Positions 58,373-64,000 of a stretch of DNA of 64,000 bases are shown here, one piece after another (the first letter of the stretch is position 1; each line of letters starts with the position of its first letter). Position numbers and translations under genes: made by a program. The notes under the pieces were generated by a model. That model saw only the letters and a program-made list of their open reading frames with translations, made no database searches and was not told the DNA's origin. The DNA lies in NCBI RefSeq assembly GCF_001469895.1, contig NZ_LOPY01000061.1, positions 124,001 to 188,000 on the forward strand, in the 5' to 3' direction. This stretch comes from Pseudoalteromonas sp. XI10 (lineage in GTDB: Bacteria; Pseudomonadota; Gammaproteobacteria; Enterobacterales; Alteromonadaceae).

Positions 58373-59835
58373 TAAAATGGACTCTCTATATTGCTCATAC
58401 CCACATAAATCGATTTTGTTTGGGTATAGTGATCTAAGGTTTCGATACCGTTTTCACGGCCGATACCTGATTGCTTGTAACCACCTACTGGCATTTCTGC
58501 AGGTGAATTACCATAGCTGTTTATCCAACAAATACCGGCTTGTAGTTGGTGGATCACGCGGTGTGCACGCTGAATATCTTTAGTAAACACGCCTGCGGCT
58601 AAGCCTAGGTGCGTATCGTTTGCACGCTGAATAACGTCATCTTCATCATCAAACACCAACACGCTCATTACCGGGCCAAAGATCTCTTCTTTAACTATGG
58701 TCATGTCGTCTTTACAGTCGACAAAAACGGTCGGTTCCACAAAGTAGCCGTTTGGCGCAGATGCTGGTGATAGTGCCTTACCGCCGGTTAATAAGGTTGC
58801 GCCTTCTTGAATACCTTTATCGATATAGCCAAGTACTAGCTCTTGGTGTTTTTTAGAGATAAGCGCCCCTAAATTCACCTCAGGATCCATTGGGTCGCCA
58901 GCAATAATATTTTGCTCAGTGCGTGTTTTCAGCTCATCAATAAACTGCTGATAAACATTTTTATGCACATAAATGCGCGTACAGTTAGTGCAGATTTCAC
59001 CTTGCGTATAAAAATTACCTAACATTGCCGCACTAACAGCTTGTGATACATCGGCATCATCAAATACTAATAACGGTGACTTACCGCCAAGCTCCATGGT
59101 CACATCTTTAAGTGAACCAGCAGCGCTTGCCATTACTTTTTTGCCTGTGCCTACTTCACCAGTGAAAGACACTTTTTCAATATTTGGGTTTGCTGTTAAC
59201 CATTGCCCTACTTCAGCAGCGCCTTGCACAACGTTGAATACGCCAGCAGGTACACCCGCTTCGATAAAAATCTCTGCAAGTTTAATTGCACCAAGTGGTG
59301 TTTCTTCAGAAGGTTTGAAAATAACCGCATTACCCGCAGCCAGTGCTGGGCCTGATTTCCAACAAGCAATTTGTAGTGGGTAGTTCCATGCACCAATACC
59401 GGCACAAATACCTAAAGGCTCTTTACGTGTGTAGTAAAAGTCATTGCCAACCATTTGTTGCTGACCCACTTGCGCAGGAGCAAGACCAGCAAAATATTCG
59501 ATAACATCGGCGCCAGTTTCAACATCGACACACTCGGCTTCTTGCCAAGGCTTCCCCGTATCAAGTACTTCTACTTTTGCTAGTTCATCGTTACGTTCGC
59601 GTAAGATTGCCACGGCTTTTAATAAAATACGGCTACGCTCAATTGGTGTCATTGCAGACCATGCTGCAAACCCTTGTTTTGCGCTTTCGATTGCCGCGTT
59701 TTGAATAAACTCATCAGCGATTTCAACGTGATAAATCACTTCATCCGTTGCAGGGTTCTTAACTGCAAAGGTATCGCCAGTTTGATTCTTTAAAAAATGG
59801 CCATTAATAAAATTTTCGTAAACAGGTGTGGTCAT
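58372..59835 (-). CDS. betB: Betaine-aldehyde dehydrogenase
   Basis: 487 residues from the ATG at 59835, which has GGAG seven bases upstream in the betI stop region; an ATG at 59847 would overlap betI. BetB oxidises betaine aldehyde to glycine betaine with NAD(P)+. The cofactor stretches [17 protein letters not shown] and [11 protein letters not shown], the general-base Glu in [12 protein letters not shown] and the nucleophile Cys in [10 protein letters not shown] are present. The gene follows betI and overlaps betA. Confidence 0.96.
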   Translation of the reverse strand: MTTPVYENFINGHFLKNQTGDTFAVKNPATDEVIYHVEIADEFIQNAAIESAKQGFAAWSAMTPIERSRILLKAVAILRERNDELAKVEVLDTGKPWQEAECVDVETGADVIEYFAGLAPAQVGQQQMVGNDFYYTRKEPLGICAGIGAWNYPLQIACWKSGPALAAGNAVIFKPSEETPLGAIKLAEIFIEAGVPAGVFNVVQGAAEVGQWLTANPNIEKVSFTGEVGTGKKVMASAAGSLKDVTMELGGKSPLLVFDDADVSQAVSAAMLGNFYTQGEICTNCTRIYVHKNVYQQFIDELKTRTEQNIIAGDPMDPEVNLGALISKKHQELVLGYIDKGIQEGATLLTGGKALSPASAPNGYFVEPTVFVDCKDDMTIVKEEIFGPVMSVLVFDDEDDVIQRANDTHLGLAAGVFTKDIQRAHRVIHQLQAGICWINSYGNSPAEMPVGGYKQSGIGRENGIETLDHYTQTKSIYVGMSNIESPF

Positions 59836-59836
59836 T

Positions 59837-60427
59837 TTAGGCTCCATACTGTTTTATCAGTGAACGAATGTAGTCTTTGGCTAATCGCTCACAATTTTCG
59901 AATTGATCTTGGTCTGACTTACTTAATACGGCTCTTAGCCATAAACCATCGATCATGGCTGCACTTAGCTCAGCAGCTAAATTGGCATCGCTATCGCTCA
60001 TTAACTGTTTGAATGAGCTTAATAAGTTACTAAATAAACGTTTACTATTTACGTTTTGTAAGCGATGCAACTGGGCGTCGTGCATTGAATGCGCCCAAAA
60101 GCTCAACCAAGTTTTGGTGTTGTTGCTTTGCTGCTGAATACGCGAAAAGTTTGCTTCAACGATAAACATTAATCGTTGCTCTGGACTAGTTTGTGGCGTT
60201 ACTTGATTCAAAAGTGCTTGCTTTAAGCTGGTCAATAAATAACGCACAGTGGCTTCAATTAAGCCCTGCTTACCACCAAAATAATGACTGATAATGCCAG
60301 ACGATAAGCCTGCCTTTTTACTAATGCTATTTATGGTGGTGCCTTGCAAACCAAGCTCTGCAACCGACTCTATTGTGGCGTCAATTAACTGCTGACGACG
60401 AACAGGTTCCATTCCAACTTTCGGCAT
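59837..60427 (-). CDS. betI: Choline-responsive repressor BetI (TetR family)
   Basis: 196 residues. BetI represses the bet genes unless choline is present. N-terminal helix-turn-helix: [58 protein letters not shown], like E. coli BetI. The C-terminal ligand domain shows [26 protein letters not shown]. It heads the minus-strand cluster betI-betB-betA-BCCT-TorF, with a palindromic operator upstream. Confidence 0.95.
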   Translation of the reverse strand: MPKVGMEPVRRQQLIDATIESVAELGLQGTTINSISKKAGLSSGIISHYFGGKQGLIEATVRYLLTSLKQALLNQVTPQTSPEQRLMFIVEANFSRIQQQSNNTKTWLSFWAHSMHDAQLHRLQNVNSKRLFSNLLSSFKQLMSDSDANLAAELSAAMIDGLWLRAVLSKSDQDQFENCERLAKDYIRSLIKQYGA

Positions 60428-60439
60428 AATTTTTTATTG

Positions 60440-60453
60440 ATTGAACGTTCAAT
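60440..60453. promoter_or_regulatory. BetI operator-like palindrome
   Basis: ATTGAACGTTCAAT, a perfect 14-bp palindrome, lies 13 bases upstream of the betI start. It resembles BetI sites known in other gammaproteobacteria and is well placed for autorepression. Confidence 0.75.
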
Positions 60454-60669
60454 TAAAATAAAGGTTAAGGTAATGAGCATGGCAATTCAAGGTTGACAAA
60501 TTGTAAACAGCCGCAAAGCTATACTCGTAAGTTAAGCTAACCCACTGTTCTTACGCTCATTATCAGATATATAAAAAAGTTTTAAATTTATTCAAAATAA
60601 AGCCTAAAAAGTATGAATTTAGGCTGAAATGCGGAAAAAAGAGAATATTTATTGCAGGCGTATTTTTAA

Positions 60670-60693
60670 TAAAAAAGCGCTTATAAAAGCGCT
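60670..60693 (-). terminator. Rho-independent terminator after the NTF2-like gene
   Basis: Stem AGCGCT / AGCGCT with a loop of six, followed on the minus strand by a run of six Ts and more T-rich sequence; 16 bases after the stop. Confidence 0.85.
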
Positions 60694-60708
60694 CATGTTA
60701 GGCTAAGC

Positions 60709-61176
60709 TCATTCGTGATATTTACGAATCACCGCTATCTTGCCATCTTCGATTTCGAGCACATCCATAATGGTCTGCGTGTATTCAATTTCTTGCTGGT
60801 TTTGCGGGTGTATACCTTTAGCATGATGGGTATAACGTAAAGCAATGGCAGAATCATTAAAAATAAAGGTATCGAGTAAGTTTGCTTGGTATTCAGTGTG
60901 TGCCCCAAGGTAAAAAGTCATGCCTTTACGCATCATCGCTTTGCCATCAGGCTCTCTAGAATCATCTGTTTGATAAGGTAAGTGTTGGTTTGCTACATCG
61001 TCAGTTAATAAAGCTAAAAAGGCTTCTAACTCTTTGTTGGTGGCATTGGGTGCTTGTGTTGCAACCATGGTATTAAAGTACTGCTGTGCCAATGCTGTAA
61101 GCGCTGGGTTAGCTTGCTTTGCTTGGCTGCTAAATGCGCTTAACAGGCAAATAGCTAGAAAATAAAGGTGCTTCAT
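60709..61176 (-). CDS. Secreted NTF2/SnoaL-like protein
   Basis: 155 residues with a signal peptide (1-19, ending SSQA). The mature part has the cone-shaped NTF2-like pattern: LTALAQQYFNTMVATQ, ELEAFLALLTDDVANQHLPYQTDD, a turn, then TIMDVLEIEDGKIAVIRKYHE. Such domains serve as binding or isomerase-like scaffolds; no active-site assignment is possible here. It stands between betI and the MFS gene with its own terminator. Confidence 0.78.
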   Translation of the reverse strand: MKHLYFLAICLLSAFSSQAKQANPALTALAQQYFNTMVATQAPNATNKELEAFLALLTDDVANQHLPYQTDDSREPDGKAMMRKGMTFYLGAHTEYQANLLDTFIFNDSAIALRYTHHAKGIHPQNQQEIEYTQTIMDVLEIEDGKIAVIRKYHE

Positions 61177-61264
61177 CGTTATTCCTTGTGGTTTTAGTTA
61201 TTGACTAATAATCAAACTACGCACCTAAAATAACGACAAAGCCCTGAACTATCAATATATTAGT

Positions 61265-62446
61265 TTAAGCTGTTTGTGGCTTTGGGATCTCGCGTTTATC
61301 TAAATAGCCGCTGTATCGTGTTGCAATTAATGCAGCTAAACTGATGATAGCGCCAATCCAAGCAGTGTCTTGCAATGAGTAGTTTTCAACGACAACACCA
61401 CCTAACACTGAGCCCAGCGCAATCCCGATATTAAACGCTGCAATGTTTAACCCTGATGCCACATCGACGGCATTGGGGGTGAACTTTTCGGCAAGTTTAA
61501 CCACATATACTTGCAGCCCAGGCACATTACCAAACGCAAATGCCCCCCATACAAGTATGGTCAGTACCGCAGCGACTTTAGATTGCATGGTAAAGGTCAG
61601 CACTAACAGCACAATACTCAAAGCACTAAAGATAATGGTCAGCGCACTAATGGGGCCTTTTTTATCGGCTAACTTACCGCCATAAATATTACCAACAGCA
61701 ACCGATACCCCATATACCAGCATGATTAAGCTAATGGTGGCTGATGCAAATCCAGTTTGCTCCTCTAAAATGGGCGCTAAATAGGTAAAGGCAGTAAATG
61801 TGCCGCCATAACCAAGTATGGTCATCAAGTACACCAGTAAAAGCCTAGGTTGCACCATTACTTTTAGCTGCTCACCCAAAGTAGCCGGTTTACTTTGCTT
61901 TAAGTTGCTAGGAATTAAAAACGCGCTACCAACAAGTGCAATTAAGCCCAGTAAAGACACCACTAAAAAGGTCGCTCGCCAACCAAAGTGCTGACCAATC
62001 CAAGTCCCTAATGGCACACCGGTTACTAATGCAACCGTTAACCCCGTAAACATAATCGCAATGGCACTAGCTTCTTTATCTTTACTGACAAGCCCAGTAG
62101 CGATCGTTGAACCAATTGAGAAAAACACCCCATGGGCAAGGCCTGTTAGAATCCTTGCGGTGATCAAGCTACCATAACTAGGTGCTTGCCAAGCCAGTAA
62201 ATTACCGATTACAAATAGGCTCATTAAGCTAAGTAATACATGTTTTCGATTCCAGCGTCCGGTAAGCGCGGTTAATACTGGCGCCCCCACCGCAACCCCT
62301 AATGCGTACAAGCTAACAAGTAGCCCGGCACTCGGTAACGAAACCGCTAAATCATTAGCGATGGTTGGCACTAAGCCGACAATCACAAACTCAGTGGTGC
62401 CTATGGCAAACGCACTGAGAGTTAACGCAAGTAATGCTATTGGCAT
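61265..62446 (-). CDS. MFS transporter, DHA1-type efflux protein
   Basis: 393 residues from the ATG at 62446 with an AGAGGA ribosome site; the longer frame from 62593 adds an unlikely leader that covers the divergent promoter. Twelve membrane helices. The start PIALLALTLSAFAIGTTEFVIVGLVPTIA is that of AraJ/YdhP-like sugar or drug exporters, and GRWNRKHVLL follows helix 2 in place of the usual loop motif. Divergent from a LysR regulator gene. Confidence 0.93.
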   Translation of the reverse strand: MPIALLALTLSAFAIGTTEFVIVGLVPTIANDLAVSLPSAGLLVSLYALGVAVGAPVLTALTGRWNRKHVLLSLMSLFVIGNLLAWQAPSYGSLITARILTGLAHGVFFSIGSTIATGLVSKDKEASAIAIMFTGLTVALVTGVPLGTWIGQHFGWRATFLVVSLLGLIALVGSAFLIPSNLKQSKPATLGEQLKVMVQPRLLLVYLMTILGYGGTFTAFTYLAPILEEQTGFASATISLIMLVYGVSVAVGNIYGGKLADKKGPISALTIIFSALSIVLLVLTFTMQSKVAAVLTILVWGAFAFGNVPGLQVYVVKLAEKFTPNAVDVASGLNIAAFNIGIALGSVLGGVVVENYSLQDTAWIGAIISLAALIATRYSGYLDKREIPKPQTA

Positions 62447-62518
62447 CACATATCCTCTGTTTAACTTTGAAAGTGCGGCTATTGTGGCTAAAATTAAATT
62501 TGCAAAAAATAGCAGTAG

Positions 62519-62537
62519 TGACAAAATACTTTTGTCA
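62519..62537. promoter_or_regulatory. Palindromic site in the MFS/LysR divergent promoter
   Basis: TGACAAAA-TAC-TTTTGTCA, a perfect 8-bp inverted repeat with a 3-bp spacer, lies 19 bases before the LysR gene and 72 before the MFS gene. The same half-sites recur before the OYE gene. Confidence 0.6.
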
Positions 62538-62556
62538 AAAATGAAAAGGTAAAACC

Positions 62557-63444
62557 ATGAGCGTGATCTCCAACACCCAAGATTTAGAAGCATTTATTAG
62601 CGTGGTTGATACCGGCGGGTTCTCAAGTGCAGCCAATGCATTAGATGAGCAAGTAGCAAAAATATCACGGGCGGTCACTCGGCTCGAGAAATCCTTAAAC
62701 GTTACCTTATTCAACCGCACTACAAGGCGCATTGAGCTGACCGAAGAAGGCCAGTTATTTTTAGGCTATGCTAGAGAAGCACTGAGTCAGCTTGCACAAG
62801 GCGAAGAAGCCTTAAAGCTTCTGCACTGTGCGCCATCAGGAAAATTAAGAGTCGATGCTGCAAGCCCCTTTGTGTTTCATCAAATAGCACCACATTTAAA
62901 AGCCTTTAGCCAAGCTTATCCTGACATAAAACTTGAGATCACCAGCCACGACAACATTATCGATTTACTTGAGCATAAAACCGATATTGCTATTCGTATT
63001 GGCGAACTTGCTGACTCAAACTTGCATGCACGCACTTTGGGAGTTAGTAAGTTACAGCTCGTTGCAAGCCCTGACTATTTAAAAGCGGCACCGCCATTAG
63101 ATGAGCTAACTGACTTAGCCTTGCACCAGCTTATTGGTTTTACCGATGCGCCGCATTTAAATCACTGGCCGCTAACCACGCCTTTAGACCTTAAATTTTC
63201 AATCAGTGCATCAAGTGGTGAAACTGTGCGCCAGCTTTGTATACAGGGCCATGGCATTACCTTGTTGTCGGAATTTATGATCAACGAAGATTTAAAAGCA
63301 GGCCGTTTAGTAAAAGTGCTCGAAGGCGAGGTACTGAGCCCTAATCGCCGCGAAAAAGTGCATGCGGTGTATTACCAAAACAGCGGTGTTTCATCACGAG
63401 TATTAGCATTTTTAGACTTTATAGCCCCAAGGTTAACGCTGTAG
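62557..63444 (+). CDS. LysR-family transcriptional regulator
   Basis: 295 residues. The N-terminal helix-turn-helix (ISNTQDLEAFISVVDTGGFSSAANALDEQVAKISRAVTRLEKSLNVTLFNRTTRRIELTEEGQLF) is typical, followed by a substrate-binding domain (about 92-290) with GKLRVDAASPFVFHQIAPHLKAF. It probably controls the divergent MFS gene and the OYE gene immediately downstream; ligand unknown. Confidence 0.94.
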   Translation: MSVISNTQDLEAFISVVDTGGFSSAANALDEQVAKISRAVTRLEKSLNVTLFNRTTRRIELTEEGQLFLGYAREALSQLAQGEEALKLLHCAPSGKLRVDAASPFVFHQIAPHLKAFSQAYPDIKLEITSHDNIIDLLEHKTDIAIRIGELADSNLHARTLGVSKLQLVASPDYLKAAPPLDELTDLALHQLIGFTDAPHLNHWPLTTPLDLKFSISASSGETVRQLCIQGHGITLLSEFMINEDLKAGRLVKVLEGEVLSPNRREKVHAVYYQNSGVSSRVLAFLDFIAPRLTL

Positions 63445-63458
63445 TTTTTGCATTTTTA

Positions 63459-63473
63459 ACAAAAGTGTTTTGT
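63459..63473. promoter_or_regulatory. Palindrome before the OYE gene, like the LysR/MFS site
   Basis: ACAAAA-GTG-TTTTGT has the same six-base half-sites and 3-bp spacing as the site at 62519-62537. A further inverted repeat TGAAAGC/GCTTTCA lies at 63513-63532, close to the OYE ribosome site. Confidence 0.55.
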
Positions 63474-63542
63474 GATTAGTGGCATTAATTTCATAAATAA
63501 TTTTCGTTATGCTGAAAGCATATTCGCTTTCAAGGAGCCGTA

Positions 63543-64000
63543 ATGAACAAATTATTCGATACCGTACAACTTGCCGGTCATACATTAAAAAACCGCATTG
63601 TTATGCCACCGATGACCCGCTCTCGCTCATCACAACCGGGTGATATCGCCAATGAGTTAATGGCCGACTACTATGCACAACGTGCGAGCGCTGGCTTAAT
63701 TATCAGCGAAGGCACACAAATATCAGCCCTGGGTAAGGGTTATGCTTGGACACCGGGTATTTATACCGCCGAGCAAATTGCCGGTTGGAAGAAAGTAACC
63801 GACAAAGTTCATCAAGCTGGTGGCATTATGTTTGCTCAGCTATGGCATGTTGGCCGAGTATCTCACCCAAGTAACACAGGTGGCGAGCAACCAATTGCGC
63901 CATCTGCTATTGCAGCTAAAGACGTAAAAGTTTTTATTGATGAAGATGACAAACCCGACTTTGTTGCCACAGCACAGCCACGCGCAATGAGCCATGACGA
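63543..64000 (+). CDS. Old Yellow Enzyme-type alkene reductase, N-terminal part (cut by window end)
   Basis: About 152 residues are visible from the ATG at 63543, with AGGAG as ribosome site; the frame stays open to 64000. FDTVQLAGHTLKNRIVMPPMTRSRSSQPGDIANELMADYYAQRASAGLIISEGTQIS and FAQLWHVGRVSHPSN are the FMN-binding starts of OYE reductases (NemA-like). They reduce activated double bonds with NADPH. It lies 98 bases after the LysR gene and has a shared palindrome upstream. Confidence 0.93.
   Translation, partial: MNKLFDTVQLAGHTLKNRIVMPPMTRSRSSQPGDIANELMADYYAQRASAGLIISEGTQISALGKGYAWTPGIYTAEQIAGWKKVTDKVHQAGGIMFAQLWHVGRVSHPSNTGGEQPIAPSAIAAKDVKVFIDEDDKPDFVATAQPRAMSHD

Noticed and set aside
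60492-60525. TTGACA and TATACT on the plus strand, resembling a sigma-70 promoter
   Set aside because: The spacing is 21 bases, too long, and no plus-strand gene follows before the convergent NTF2-like gene.
60601-60625. Inverted repeat AGCCTAAA / TTTAGGCT between betI and the NTF2-like gene
   Set aside because: Short stem without a T run; could be a small hairpin, but there is no reason to assign a function.
62447-62593. Longer MFS start at 62593
   Set aside because: The added 49 residues are not family-like and would overlap the divergent LysR gene and its promoter; the ATG at 62446 has a good ribosome site.

Overview
The window looks like chromosome of a marine, moderately AT-rich gammaproteobacterium of the Alteromonadales. 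Pseudoalteromonas is my best guess, inferred from protein character and gene order; no database search was possible. It combines classic gammaproteobacterial blocks (mutH/rppH-ptsP-lgt-thyA; mazG-relA-rlmD/barA; rpoE-rseABC-lepA-lepB-rnc-era-recO-pdxJ; nadB, cptA-sdhE/ygfZ) with accessory genes for surface fibres, efflux, iron, arabinan and choline. No rRNA, tRNA, CRISPR array, prophage or transposase gene was seen.

Layout. 1-4.1 kb (minus): part of a chaperone-usher-like surface-fibre locus, with a partial usher, a chaperone, two DUF4402-type candidate subunits and two SPOR-domain lipoproteins. 4.5-11.1 kb (minus): galU, thyA, lgt, a TauE/SafE transporter, a 265-bp inverted-repeat (MITE-like) element, ptsP and rppH. 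11.1-11.7 kb: a non-coding stretch with a cluster of DnaA-box-like sites, then mutH (plus). 12.4-14 kb: two unrecognised lipoproteins. 14.1-21.7 kb (minus): eno, pyrG, mazG, relA and rlmD, with barA divergent. 24.6-25.4 kb: a TonB-C lipoprotein and a small membrane protein.

25.4-34.1 kb (minus): a long housekeeping and envelope-stress block from rpoE to pdxJ. It has a good sigma-E-type autoregulatory promoter in front of rpoE and a second small inverted-repeat element between rpoE and nadB. 34.4-38.2 kb: nadB, cptA/sdhE, ygfZ and a SlyD-type FKBP. 38.2-44.3 kb (minus): a PH-like membrane protein, a DUF481 beta-barrel, a DUF440 protein and an RND efflux pump pair. 44.5-50.8 kb (plus): a crotonase, LrgA/LrgB, an MscS channel, a PepSY protein behind a Fur-box-like palindrome, and a secreted RICIN-GH43 arabinanase. 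50.8-54.6 kb: a kinase-like protein, a MarR regulator, an unrecognised membrane/coiled-coil protein, a Tat-type dienelactone hydrolase and a 71-aa protein.

54.6-60.4 kb (minus): choline-to-betaine cluster betI-betB-betA-BCCT transporter-TorF-type porin, behind a BetI-like operator. It appears to cover outer-membrane entry, inner-membrane uptake, both oxidation steps and choline sensing. 60.7-64 kb: an NTF2-like secreted protein, an MFS transporter, a divergent LysR regulator and the start of an Old Yellow Enzyme gene. The LysR/MFS gap and the OYE upstream region carry near-identical palindromes, suggesting one small regulon.

Several starts were moved to internal ATGs where a Shine-Dalgarno sequence or family length favours them (relA, rpoE, rseA, sdhE, slyD, the RND adaptor, the MscS channel, betB, the MFS gene, mutH, barA).
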